Part shown: in pieces, positions 42,635-51,191 of the stretch
Position numbering within the stretch: position 1 is the first letter of the stretch
How the letters are laid out: each line of letters opens with the position of its first letter
From: an uncultured Rhodospirillales bacterium
Lineage (GTDB): Bacteria > Pseudomonadota > Alphaproteobacteria > ATCC43930 > CGMCC-115725
Length of the DNA: 64,000 nucleotides
Direction: 5' to 3'
NCBI GenBank assembly: GCA_903822185.1
Contig: CAIJOA010000039.1
Coordinates: forward strand, 124,001 to 188,000
Notes under the pieces: generated by a model
What the model saw: only the letters and a program-made list of their open reading frames with translations
What the model was told of the DNA's origin: nothing
Database searches by the model: none
Position numbers and translations under genes: made by a program

Positions 42635-43645
42635 TTATTGTTTAGTTCGAAGCCCCGGCAGGATTTTCCCGGCCAGAAGCGAAATGACGCCGTGGATGCC
42701 GGTCGGCATCAGGAACACGCAGGCAATGAGGCAACAGCCATAGAGCGCCCAAGGCACCGCCTTGGAAATCTGACTGGCGAGATCGGGCACCAGCCCGATG
42801 AAGATCGCGCCGTAGATCGCGCCGCTGACCGTGCCCGCGCCGCCGATCACGATGCCGACCATGAAGCTGATCGACAGCATGAAGGTGAAACTGTCCGGCG
42901 CGACATACTGCGCCACGATGGCACCGAGAGCGCCGGCAACGCCAGTGTACATCGCGCTGACACCAAACGTTTTTGTCTTCAGCAATGAATTGTCGATGCC
43001 CATGGCCGCCGAGGCAATGGGCTGATCGCGCACCGCCATCATCGCATCGCCCACGCGGCCCCTGACGAGATTGCGTCCGACAATGAACATGCCCACGGCG
43101 ATCAGCAGGCACAGATAATAGAGAAACTGATCTTGATTGATGGGCAGCCAAGCCGGCACGTCCGGCTTCTTCACCGACATGCCCAGCGTGCCGCCGGTCC
43201 AGGTATCGACCAGCTTGTATTTCAAAAGCTGCGGCGTCGCGACCGCTAGTGCGAAAGTTGCAAGCGCAAGATAAGCGCCGCCGAGACGCAAAGCCGGCAA
43301 GCCGAATAGAAAGCCGAAGATGTAACTGGTGAGCCCCGCCGCCGGGATGGCGATCCAATACGGTACGCCGAACTTCACGGTCAGGATCGCGACGGTATAA
43401 GCGCCGATGGCATAGAAGGCGCTATGGCCGATCGAGATTTGCCCGTTATAGCCGGTAAGAATATTCAACCCGAGCAGTGCAATCGCATCGACGATGATCG
43501 TCGTGATCTGAAAGATGCGATAGGAACTGACGAAGGCCGGCGCCAGTAACGCCAGCACCAACGACACGCCGATGACGGTATAAATCAGGCTGCGCCGCAG
43601 GGCATCGGCGCGATTGTCGTCAGGCATCGTGGACATGACGGTCAT
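42635..43645 (-). CDS. livM: Branched-chain-type ABC permease LivM
   Basis: A 336-residue LivM-type permease with about ten hydrophobic segments. ALLGLNILTGYNGQISIGHS and FYAIGAYTVAILTVKFGVPY, then GRVGDAMMAVRDQPIASAAM (the coupling loop) and VIGGAGTVSGAIYGAIFIGL are family hallmarks. Starts at 43645, 43636 or 43627 are possible; no strong ribosome site decides. It lies 20 bases before the MetE-like gene. The ATPases LivG and LivF are not in the window. Confidence 0.92.
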   Translation of the reverse strand: MTVMSTMPDDNRADALRRSLIYTVIGVSLVLALLAPAFVSSYRIFQITTIIVDAIALLGLNILTGYNGQISIGHSAFYAIGAYTVAILTVKFGVPYWIAIPAAGLTSYIFGFLFGLPALRLGGAYLALATFALAVATPQLLKYKLVDTWTGGTLGMSVKKPDVPAWLPINQDQFLYYLCLLIAVGMFIVGRNLVRGRVGDAMMAVRDQPIASAAMGIDNSLLKTKTFGVSAMYTGVAGALGAIVAQYVAPDSFTFMLSISFMVGIVIGGAGTVSGAIYGAIFIGLVPDLASQISKAVPWALYGCCLIACVFLMPTGIHGVISLLAGKILPGLRTKQ

Positions 43646-43687
43646 GATTTAGACTCGATCCAGAGTGACTGGCACTCGCATCGTGCA

Positions 43688-43777
43688 TCCCTCGACTTCG
43701 CTCGGGACGAGGGACATTGTGCGTTGCATTGGTTGATGCAAGAGAAGTTCAACCTCGTCCCGAGCGAAGTCGAGGGA
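43688..43777. repeat. Perfect 25-base intergenic inverted repeat
   Basis: TCCCTCGACTTCGCTCGGGACGAGG at 43688-43712 returns as its exact reverse complement at 43753-43777, with 40 bases between. It lies between livH and livM, where a single transcript would carry a long stem-loop. The sequence is of the CTCGACTTCGCTCGGGA type seen as dispersed repeats in many proteobacteria. Confidence 0.85.
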
Positions 43778-43807
43778 CGCTGGATTCAATTGCAAGCTGC
43801 CCATCGC

Positions 43808-44680
43808 TTACACCCGCACCACATTGCGTCGGCCGAAGAGGCCTTCGGGTTTAATGACCAGCGTGCCGATGATCAGGACCAGCGCCACCGTCATCCGCAT
43901 CTCGTTGCCGATGACATAGACGCCCAGCAGATTTTCGAGAATGGCGACGATATAGCCGCCGATCACCGCGCCCCAGGGATTGTCGATGCCGCCCAACAGC
44001 GCCGCGGCAAAACCATAGACCAAAATCGTCGCCATCATGTTGGGTTCGAGAAAGACAGTCGGCGCGACCATCATGCCGGCAATCGCCCCGACCGACGCGG
44101 CCATGCCCCAACCGAGGCCGAACATCCGCCCGACCGCGATGCCGACCAAACGGCTCGATGTCGGATTCTCGGTGCTGGCGCGCATGGCAAGACCGGTGCG
44201 GGTGAATTGGAAGAATAGGAATAATGCCGCCATGAGGATCATGGTGACGGCCATCGCGCCAAGGTCGTGCGGCCCCTCGTAGGGGTTCTGCAGGAAAGCG
44301 AGGCTGTCGAAGGGCGATTCAAACGGCCGCGTGTCGTAGCCCCAGACCCAGCCGGCAATGCTGTTGCAGATCATGAAGAGACCGAGGAACACGGTGACCA
44401 TCAGCATCTCTTGCTTGCCGCCCATGGGACGGATCAGCAGCCGCTCGATCAGCGCACCGGCGAGAAACGACATGCCGATGGTGACGGCGAAGACGGCCCA
44501 ATAAGGTGCGCCGGCATCCAGCATCGTCCAGGCAAGAAAAGTCGAAAGCATCGCCATTTCGCCCTGGGCGAAATTCACATGACCGGTGGAGCGATAGATC
44601 ATGACCAGCGCCAGGGCGAGGCTCGCATAAATGCCGCCGCTCGACACACCTGTCGCCAATTGGTGCAATAATTCTTGCAT
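43808..44680 (-). CDS. livH: Branched-chain-type ABC permease LivH
   Basis: A 290-residue LivH-type permease. It begins MQELLHQLATGVSSGGIYAS and contains MIYRSTGHVNFAQGEMAMLS and TGLAMRASTENPTSSRLVGI (coupling loop) plus the late PWGAVIGGYIVAILENLLGV segment. The ATG at 44680 gives the normal family start; the ribosome site is poor. It is the first transporter gene of the minus-strand Liv group, 162 bases upstream of livM, separated by an inverted repeat. Confidence 0.92.
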   Translation of the reverse strand: MQELLHQLATGVSSGGIYASLALALVMIYRSTGHVNFAQGEMAMLSTFLAWTMLDAGAPYWAVFAVTIGMSFLAGALIERLLIRPMGGKQEMLMVTVFLGLFMICNSIAGWVWGYDTRPFESPFDSLAFLQNPYEGPHDLGAMAVTMILMAALFLFFQFTRTGLAMRASTENPTSSRLVGIAVGRMFGLGWGMAASVGAIAGMMVAPTVFLEPNMMATILVYGFAAALLGGIDNPWGAVIGGYIVAILENLLGVYVIGNEMRMTVALVLIIGTLVIKPEGLFGRRNVVRV

Positions 44681-44762
44681 CGAGCTTTGCGTCGTCCCCC
44701 CGGTTCGTCTTTTGCCCGAGCATAACGAGAGGTGCGCCGCGGGGGCAATCGCCAAAGAGGAA

Positions 44763-45767
44763 TTACGGACCCGTCTTGCGTGTAAAATGCGCCGTTTGCT
44801 GTTCGTGGATGTGCGACAGCATCGAGATGGGCAGAGGCCCCTTGTCGGCCCATCCGATTGTCTGCTCGATTTGCGCCGTGTCGGAGAATCCCACCAGCAC
44901 CGTCGTGAGCTGCTCGTTCGACAACGCATAGCGAATGGCGATTTCGCCGAGATTCATCGCATTGCTCAAGGACGCCAGCATCGTCGTCCGCTCGGCCAGC
45001 GCGATCTCTTCGACGCCCAGCGGCGGGCCGGCGAGCGCATGACGCGCCGTGCTGCTGGTGAGCATGCCGCCTTCGAGCACGCGCAGGGCGATAGATCCCA
45101 TCCCGGCCGCGGCGGCGGAAGCGCCGACACCACCGTAATCGCGCAGATCGGGCGATGTATCCGACAGCCACGCCGTCGGATTGAGCAGGCTGTAATGAAC
45201 CAGAACCACGTCGAAGGCGTCGCTGTCGATCAGCCGCTCGACCGCCGGGGTATCACCGCCGAAGGCGCAGCAGCCGAAGAAATCGATCGCGCCGCGATCG
45301 CGTAAAGATTTTAGCGCTGCCACAACCCCATTTGGCCCGAGCACGTCATCGACGGTCAATAACGCACCGCTGCCGATATCTGGCTTTTCGGCGCGTTCCG
45401 GGCCGACCCGATTGTGAAGATGAACCAGTGCGAGATGATCGACACCCAGACGCGCGAGGCTGGCGCCGACCGACCGCACCACGGCGCCGCCGATATCGTC
45501 GAGATCGCGCAGCGTCAGCGCGATCTTGGTCGCAATGATCGGTTTCGCGTCGAGCGACCGCAGGATCGCGCCCAGATTGGCTTCGGAAATCGTATCGCCA
45601 TAGACCGGTGCCGTGTCGAAATAATTGATGCCGAGATCGAGCGCTCGGGCGACGGCATTGCGGCGATCATCGAACGTGCCGCGAATCATCAACCCGGCCG
45701 TCGGGCCACAGCCGAAACCGATCTCGGAAACCCCGAGCCCGGTCCTACCGAGCGATCGCTGCTTCAT
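44763..45767 (-). CDS. Aldo/keto reductase, D-threo-aldose 1-dehydrogenase-like
   Basis: A 334-residue aldo/keto reductase. LGRTGLGVSEIGFGCGPTAG at the N-terminus, LDLGINYFDTAPVYGDTISE (catalytic Asp and Tyr), VDHLALVHLHNRVG and the C-terminal NPTAWLSDTSPDLRDYGGVG region fit the group that includes L-fucose/D-arabinose dehydrogenases. The expected catalytic lysine lies in IIATKIALTLRD and the His in VHLHNRV. The start overlaps the sugar-permease stop (ATGA). The two genes likely import and oxidise or reduce a sugar. Confidence 0.9.
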   Translation of the reverse strand: MKQRSLGRTGLGVSEIGFGCGPTAGLMIRGTFDDRRNAVARALDLGINYFDTAPVYGDTISEANLGAILRSLDAKPIIATKIALTLRDLDDIGGAVVRSVGASLARLGVDHLALVHLHNRVGPERAEKPDIGSGALLTVDDVLGPNGVVAALKSLRDRGAIDFFGCCAFGGDTPAVERLIDSDAFDVVLVHYSLLNPTAWLSDTSPDLRDYGGVGASAAAAGMGSIALRVLEGGMLTSSTARHALAGPPLGVEEIALAERTTMLASLSNAMNLGEIAIRYALSNEQLTTVLVGFSDTAQIEQTIGWADKGPLPISMLSHIHEQQTAHFTRKTGP

Positions 45768-47026
45768 TCGGCGGTCGCCAACGCCCGTGACCGGGTCAGC
45801 ACGCCATAGAGCGCGATCCAGAGGTAACAAACCGCCGGCACGAACAGCGCGATCGACAGGCCGAATTTATCGGCAGTGAGCCCAGTGATAACCGGCACCA
45901 CCGCACCGCCGACGATGGCGAGACAGAGAATGCCCGAGCCTTGCGGCGTCTCGTCACCCAGATTTTCGATGGCGAGCGAAAAGATCGTCGGGAACATGAT
46001 GGAATTGCACAGACCAACGGCGAGAATGGCGATCGCCGCGATCATGCCGAAACTGAGTGCCGACACCGCCGCGAGCAACGCTGCGCCCAGCGCGCAACCG
46101 GCGAGGACACACCCCGCGGGTACGCGGCGCAGTATCGCGGAGCCGACGAAACGACCGACCATCGCGCCGCCCCAATAGAGGCTGATCAAGCGCCCCGCCG
46201 TCGGCGCATCGACGCCCAGCATGCCGCTCTGCATCAGGTAATTGATAAGAAGGCTGCCGATGGACACCTCAGCGCCGACATAAAGAAAGATCGACAAGGC
46301 TCCCAGAGCGAGACGCGGCTTGCGCAGCGGCGCGAAAGTGGCGCGCGGCATGTCGGGACGGTCGGGGAAATCGGCAGCGCGGCGGCGGCCGAGCCAAAAG
46401 CTCAGGGCAAGAACCAGCAGCACGCAAGCGATGCCAAGGAACGGCGCCTGCACCGCATGAGCCTCGGCACGGCGATAGGCGTCGAGCAGATCGGGTGCAA
46501 TCGTCGCCGGATCACCGGCCGCTGTTGCGCCGAGAATGAAGGTCGCCCCTACAAAAGGTCCGATCGTCGTGCCCAGCGAGTTGAACGCTTGTGCCAAGGT
46601 CAGGCGGCTATGCGAGCTTTCGCTGCTGCCCAGAATTGCGATCAACGGATTGGCCGCGACCTGCAGGATGGTAATCCCGCCCGCCATAACGAAGAGCGCG
46701 AGGAGGAAACCGGCATAAACCCCCATCGAGGCCGCGGGCGCGAACAGCACGCAACCGACCGCCATCAGGAGCAAGCCGACGACGATACCTTTTATGTAGC
46801 CGATGCGCGCGATCAGAAAGCCCGCCGGCACCGACACGACAAGATAAGCGAGAAAGAACGAGAATTGCGTCAGCATCACCTCGGCATAGCTCAAGGCGAA
46901 GGCGGCCTTGAGCTTCGGCACGAGGATATCGACCAGAACAGTGGCGAAGCCCCAGATGAAGAATAGCGCCACCACGAGCGCGACCATGCCGCGCTGCCGG
47001 CTGCTTGCCGAAATTGTCTGTGCCAT
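45764..47026 (-). CDS. MFS sugar permease, FucP-like (FHS family)
   Basis: A 420-residue permease with 12 helices. The N-terminal VALVVALFFIWGFATVLVDI with ILVPKLKAAFALSYAEVMLT is the fucose/glucose:H+ symporter pattern, as is VMAGGITILQVAANPLIAIL and the SLGTTIGPFVGATFILGA stretch with NSLGT. It starts 71-107 bases from the divergent GH3 gene and overlaps the aldo/keto reductase start by 4 bases. It would bring in a monosaccharide, perhaps glucose freed by the GH3 enzyme. Confidence 0.92.
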   Translation of the reverse strand: MAQTISASSRQRGMVALVVALFFIWGFATVLVDILVPKLKAAFALSYAEVMLTQFSFFLAYLVVSVPAGFLIARIGYIKGIVVGLLLMAVGCVLFAPAASMGVYAGFLLALFVMAGGITILQVAANPLIAILGSSESSHSRLTLAQAFNSLGTTIGPFVGATFILGATAAGDPATIAPDLLDAYRRAEAHAVQAPFLGIACVLLVLALSFWLGRRRAADFPDRPDMPRATFAPLRKPRLALGALSIFLYVGAEVSIGSLLINYLMQSGMLGVDAPTAGRLISLYWGGAMVGRFVGSAILRRVPAGCVLAGCALGAALLAAVSALSFGMIAAIAILAVGLCNSIMFPTIFSLAIENLGDETPQGSGILCLAIVGGAVVPVITGLTADKFGLSIALFVPAVCYLWIALYGVLTRSRALATAE

Positions 47027-47132
47027 CGTCCCCGCCCCTGCTCAATCGCGGCTCATATGTCACGGACCGCGCCGAGCGTGACAAGTCAATTCTTCGATGA
47101 CCGAGTCGGGCATGGAAACTGATTTGCATCGG

Positions 47133-49364
47133 ATGCCGCGCCGGGTAAAAACCGTGCGGATGTTCCGCGCAAGATTCCTTCTCTTATTCCTCTTGGCTTT
47201 ACCGGTCGCGACCCCGGTGCGGGCGCAAACCGCACCGCCGGAAGCGGCGCCGCCATGGGCCAACAAGACATTGGTGCCCGAATTGCGCGCGCGGATGGTG
47301 ATCGCGCGGATGACGACCGAGGAAAAGCTTCGCCTCGTCAAAAGCAGCGCGGAAATGCCACCGGACGAGTCGTTCGGCCTCGCCGGTTTCGTTCAGGGCA
47401 TCGCCCATCTCGGCATTCCACCATTGCGCGAGTCGAACGCGGAGTTGGGCGTTGCGATGCCGATCCTGCCGGGCCAGAACGGCCCGAAGGACGAGGCAAC
47501 GGCTTTGCCCTCGGGTTTGGCAACGGCGGCAAGCTGGGATCCGAAGATCGCCTATGCCAACGGCGCTATGATCGGCGCCGAGGCGCGGGCCAAAGGCTTC
47601 AACGTGATGCTGGCCGGCGCGGCCAATCTCGCACGCGATCCGCGCACCGGCCGCAATTTCGAATATTTCGGCGAAGACCCGCTGTTGAGCGGCATCCTGG
47701 CCGGCGAATCCATTCGCGGCATCCAGGACCAGCACGTCATCTCGACGCTGAAGCACTTCGCGCTCAACGATCAGGAGACGAACCGCACGCTGCTCGACGC
47801 CAAGATCGACATGGCGGCGTTCCGTGAGTCAGACCTGCTCGCCTTTCAGATCGCGCTCGAACGCGGCAATCCCGGTTCGATCATGTGTTCCTACAACCTG
47901 ATCAACGGCGTCCATGCCTGCGAGAACCCGCTGCTGCTCGATGAGATCCTACGCAAGCAGTGGCGTTATCGCGGCTGGGTAATGTCCGATTGGGGCGCGC
48001 TCCATTCGACCAAAGATGCGGCAATGGCAGGGCTCGATCAGGAATCGGGCGCGGAATGGGATTCACAGCCGTTCTTCGGCGAACCGCTGACGGCCGCCAT
48101 CGCTGCCGGCATCGTGCCGGCCTCGCGTTTGGATGAAATGGTCTTCCGGGTTCTTTCGACCATGTTCGCACATGGCCTCGTCGATGATGCACCGACGCCC
48201 GCGCCGCTCGATGTCGAAGCCGGCGCGCGCGTCGCACAGCAAGCTGCCGAAGCGGGCATCGTCTTGTTGCGCAACAAGGGATCGATCCTGCCGCTGTCGC
48301 GAAACGTCCGCCGCATAGCCGTCATCGGCGCGCATGCCGATGTCGGCGTCATGTCGGGCGGTGGGTCGTCGCAAGTTTTGCCGATTGGCGGAGCAGCGGC
48401 CGAGATCACCATCGTCGAGCACGGCGTGCCGATTCCGTTTCCGCTGATCTTCGATCCCTCCTCGCCGCTACGCGCCATCGCCGCGAAGGCACCGCAAGCC
48501 AAGGTCACTTATTCGGACGGCAAGAATCTAACCGAGGTTGCGGCGCTCGCAAAATCATCGGACATCGCCATCGTCTTCGCGACGCGATGGGAAGCGGAAG
48601 GCCACGATGCCGAAAATCTGTCTTTGCCGAACGGCCAGGATAAGTTAATTGCGACCGTCGCCGCCGCCAATCCGCGCAGCATCGTCGTTCTCGAAACCGG
48701 CAACCCGGTGCTGATGCCGTGGCTGTCAAAAACTGCTGCCGTTATCGAAGCTTGGTATCCGGGTGCCCGCGGCGGCGAGGCAATCGCGAACGTCCTGTTC
48801 GGCGACATCAATCCCAGCGGGCATCTACCGATGACTTTTCCGGCAAGCGCCCAACAGTTACCACGTGCCGAAGTGCCGGGCCGGGTGATCGAATGGAATA
48901 CAAATTTCCGGGTCGATTACAGCGAGGGTTCCGACGTCGGTTATCGCTGGTACCACGCGCGCAACCTGACGCCGCTGTTCCCGTTCGGCTTTGGTCTTTC
49001 CTATACAAGCTTTCGCTATGGCGGCGTGCATCTACGCGGCGGCAAGACAATTGCGGCGGATTTTTCCGTCACCAATACGGGCAAACGCACAGGTGCCGAG
49101 GTTGCACAAATTTATGCGCTGGTGCCGCTACCGAAAGGTGGCGAGCGCAAGCGGCTGATCGGTTGGGGCAAGGTCGAACTTGCGCCCGGTGAAACCAAGC
49201 AAGTCAGCATCACCGCAGATCCTCGCCTGCTTGGGCATTTCGATGAAGCCGCGCAGGGTTGGCGGATCGACAAAGGAACCTATCGCGTCGAGATCGGCGA
49301 TTCAGCGCAGGACGTGAGATTTTCCGGATCGGTCAAGGTCGTTGCAGGGTCGCTCGCGCCTTAA
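47133..49364 (+). CDS. Glycoside hydrolase family 3 beta-glucosidase, secreted
   Basis: About 743 residues. It starts with a basic stretch and signal peptide (MFRARFLLLFLLALPVATPVRA), so periplasmic or secreted. The GH3 N-domain shows RDPRTGRNFEYFGEDPLLSG and STLKHFALNDQETNRT (KHF...ND), and GWVMSDWGALHSTKDA with the nucleophile aspartate. The second domain has GIVLLRNKGSILPLSRNVRR, and a fibronectin-III-like C-domain follows (LRGGKTIAADFSVTNTGKRT). In-frame starts exist at 47097, 47112, 47133 and 47160; none has a clear ribosome site, so the 5' end is uncertain by about 20 codons. Divergent from the FucP-like permease. Confidence 0.92.
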   Translation: MPRRVKTVRMFRARFLLLFLLALPVATPVRAQTAPPEAAPPWANKTLVPELRARMVIARMTTEEKLRLVKSSAEMPPDESFGLAGFVQGIAHLGIPPLRESNAELGVAMPILPGQNGPKDEATALPSGLATAASWDPKIAYANGAMIGAEARAKGFNVMLAGAANLARDPRTGRNFEYFGEDPLLSGILAGESIRGIQDQHVISTLKHFALNDQETNRTLLDAKIDMAAFRESDLLAFQIALERGNPGSIMCSYNLINGVHACENPLLLDEILRKQWRYRGWVMSDWGALHSTKDAAMAGLDQESGAEWDSQPFFGEPLTAAIAAGIVPASRLDEMVFRVLSTMFAHGLVDDAPTPAPLDVEAGARVAQQAAEAGIVLLRNKGSILPLSRNVRRIAVIGAHADVGVMSGGGSSQVLPIGGAAAEITIVEHGVPIPFPLIFDPSSPLRAIAAKAPQAKVTYSDGKNLTEVAALAKSSDIAIVFATRWEAEGHDAENLSLPNGQDKLIATVAAANPRSIVVLETGNPVLMPWLSKTAAVIEAWYPGARGGEAIANVLFGDINPSGHLPMTFPASAQQLPRAEVPGRVIEWNTNFRVDYSEGSDVGYRWYHARNLTPLFPFGFGLSYTSFRYGGVHLRGGKTIAADFSVTNTGKRTGAEVAQIYALVPLPKGGERKRLIGWGKVELAPGETKQVSITADPRLLGHFDEAAQGWRIDKGTYRVEIGDSAQDVRFSGSVKVVAGSLAP

Positions 49365-49367
49365 GTC

Positions 49368-49847
49368 TCAGCCGGCGTCGAGAATATCCCGGAACGAGCG
49401 CGCGAGTTGACAGCGATGATAAGGCTTCGGCAGACACGGGAAATCGACTGACTTTTCTTCCGTGCCGCCGACCAATCGCGGATAGGCAGATGTCAGCAGG
49501 ATTTTCAAATCAGGTTGCCGGCGACGGGCGGCGCGCGCAAGTTCGTAACCGTTCATATGGTTCGGCATGACGACGTCGGTGAACAGAAGGTCGATGGGTT
49601 CGCTGCCATTTAGAACCACGAGAGCGGATGCGCCATCGGTCGCCGACAGCACGTGATAGCCGAGATCGGTCACCAGCTCGACGACGAGTTCCAGCACCAT
49701 TTCGTCGTCATCGACAACGAGAACGGTTTCGGTGCCGCGGGGCGCCTCGTCGGAAGCGCCGCGGGTACCGGCTGATGTTCCCATCCGAGCCGACGAAACG
49801 GTGGCGGAATTATGTCCGTTTGGATGTTTTGAAGCCTGAACGCGCAT
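49368..49847 (-). CDS. Single-domain response regulator
   Basis: A 159-residue protein: a polar, disordered-looking N-terminus of about 40 residues and one receiver domain. It shows ETVLVVDDDEMVLELVVELV, the phospho-acceptor DLLFTDVVMPNHMNGYELAR, ILLTSAYPR and LPKPYHRCQLARSFRD (Lys). No output domain follows. Such receivers usually accompany hybrid kinases of this type. It follows the degenerate kinase on the same strand (86-base gap) and has its own possible EcfG promoter. It is convergent with the GH3 gene (3-base gap). Confidence 0.9.
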   Translation of the reverse strand: MRVQASKHPNGHNSATVSSARMGTSAGTRGASDEAPRGTETVLVVDDDEMVLELVVELVTDLGYHVLSATDGASALVVLNGSEPIDLLFTDVVMPNHMNGYELARAARRRQPDLKILLTSAYPRLVGGTEEKSVDFPCLPKPYHRCQLARSFRDILDAG

Positions 49848-49901
49848 GGCATTACTTTACTATTCGTTACAACGGACCGATGAACGGCCTCACGTTGAAC
49901 T

Positions 49902-49926
49902 AACATCACGGTCAACAAATCGTTCC
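49902..49926 (-). promoter_or_regulatory. Possible sigma-EcfG promoter (variant -10)
   Basis: Reading the minus strand: GGAAC (49926-49922), 16 bases, then TGTT (49905-49902). The consensus is GGAAC-N16/17-CGTT, so one base differs. It lies 55 bases before the receiver gene at 49847 and overlaps the region just before the kinase stop. Confidence 0.4.
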
Positions 49927-49933
49927 GAGGAGT

Positions 49934-50749
49934 CTAGGCGTCGTCGTCGAGGCACCGTGGAAAATAGACGGTTACCCGAGTCGAATTCCCAGACTCTGGC
50001 GTGACCGCCAAATGGGCCTTCGCGGTGCGAATAAAGTGCCCGACAAAGCCATGGACGCGTCCGGGGTCCCACGACACCGGCGTGGCTGCCGCACCGTCTG
50101 CGCTCGGCATGGTGCGCAAGATCAGCGCAACCTGTTCACCCGCCGTTTCCGGCGGCCCTTTGGCAAGATTAGCCACTTCGACCACGATCTCCCCGCCGTG
50201 CGGCAACATATCGCCCAGTACCAAGGCGAGGTGCATAACGGCGATCTCAAGACTCGGTGCGTCGAGGTAAACCGGCCAATGTTCGTCATCGGCGGCGAGT
50301 GCCCTCACCGTCGGATCTTTGCCCAATGCGGCCTGCATTAGTTCCACCACGGGCGGGACCATCTCGCTTAGGCAGAAGACTTCAGGGTCAGGCCGGCGCT
50401 TATCGGAAAAGCTGAGCAGATGCCGGACAAGGCTCGATCCCCGCGACGCCGCGTTCATCATATTTTTGAACCGGCGGCCGTGTTTTTCGGCCAAGGCGTT
50501 ATCCTGGCTCAAAATATCGAGATTCATAATCAGAACGGTTAGCGCATTATTGAGATCATGCGCAACGCCGCCCACCATCCGGCCCAAAGCCTGCTGTCGT
50601 GCCAAATCGCGCAACGAAGCAGCATCCGTTTCATGATGGACAAGTTGGGGAGTCTGACGCGCTTGTTCGCTGCGGCGATAAGCGACCCACAGCCAAACCG
50701 CCACCAGCGTCATCGCGATGAGCCCGGCCGTCGTCAAAAAGGCGATCAC
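49934..50749 (-). CDS. Degenerate membrane histidine kinase (pseudo-kinase)
   Basis: A 271-residue protein: one N-terminal transmembrane helix (IAFLTTAGLIAMTLVAVWLW), a short linker and a HisKA domain with intact H-box GGVAHDLNNALTVLIMN (His64). The ATPase domain aligns along its length with hybrid-type kinases but has lost its key boxes: the N-box Asn region reads VMHLALVLGDMLPHGG, no DxGxG is present (LRTMPSADG there), and the G2 loop is SWDPGRVHGFVGHF. ATP use is unlikely. The GTG at 50749 has GAGGAAA 5-11 bases upstream and is preferred over the in-frame ATG at 50785, which has none. Its neighbour is a lone receiver. Confidence 0.82.
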   Translation of the reverse strand: MIAFLTTAGLIAMTLVAVWLWVAYRRSEQARQTPQLVHHETDAASLRDLARQQALGRMVGGVAHDLNNALTVLIMNLDILSQDNALAEKHGRRFKNMMNAASRGSSLVRHLLSFSDKRRPDPEVFCLSEMVPPVVELMQAALGKDPTVRALAADDEHWPVYLDAPSLEIAVMHLALVLGDMLPHGGEIVVEVANLAKGPPETAGEQVALILRTMPSADGAAATPVSWDPGRVHGFVGHFIRTAKAHLAVTPESGNSTRVTVYFPRCLDDDA

Positions 50750-50938
50750 CAGATTTCCTCGCCTGTACACGCCGCATAGCGCCATGCGAAAGCATGACTC
50801 AGCGTGGCACAATGTCCTCGATAGAACATTAGCATATCAAGGCGTTTACGGAAATCACGGCCACTTGAAAGTGCTTTCGCTATCATAGGGCGATGGGGTT
50901 TCCCATCACGGTTGCTGTTTGAAACTCTTGCGCACCGC

Positions 50939-51064
50939 TTAAACGGCGTAGAAGGTTATAATCAAAGCGGCGACGGCCAGTACCAGGGAAATTCCCAGGA
51001 CATAACGCATCCGACCCAAAGTAACGCCTTGGCGGGCCTCGGTGGTGGAACGTACGACTGTCAT
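50939..51064 (-). CDS. Small single-helix membrane protein
   Basis: A 41-residue protein: a charged N-terminus (MTVVRSTTEARQGVTLGR) followed by one transmembrane helix (MRYVLGISLVLAVAALIITF). The ATG at 51064 has GGGAGAGAA 6 bases upstream, a strong site. TEARQG followed by R-Y-V-L and one helix recalls small uncharacterised proteins of alphaproteobacteria. It lies between the degenerate kinase and the divergent GH15 gene. A near-consensus EcfG promoter lies 38 bases upstream. Function unknown. Confidence 0.75.
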   Translation of the reverse strand: MTVVRSTTEARQGVTLGRMRYVLGISLVLAVAALIITFYAV

Positions 51065-51101
51065 AATTTCTCTCCCACGGTCGTGAAGACGTCGTTTGAT
51101 C

Positions 51102-51126
51102 AATGCCCCACGCGTGCGGAGGTTCC
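51102..51126 (-). promoter_or_regulatory. Possible sigma-EcfG promoter (weak -10)
   Basis: Minus strand GGAAC (51126-51122), 16 bases, then CATT (51105-51102) instead of CGTT. It lies 38 bases from the start of the 41-residue membrane protein gene. Spacing and -35 are exact; the -10 has one mismatch at a usually conserved position. Confidence 0.3.
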
Positions 51127-51191
51127 AGTCCCACCGCCGAACATGACAAATCGTTCGGGCAACCTCCTGAAAAGACGAACGTTTATGTGTC

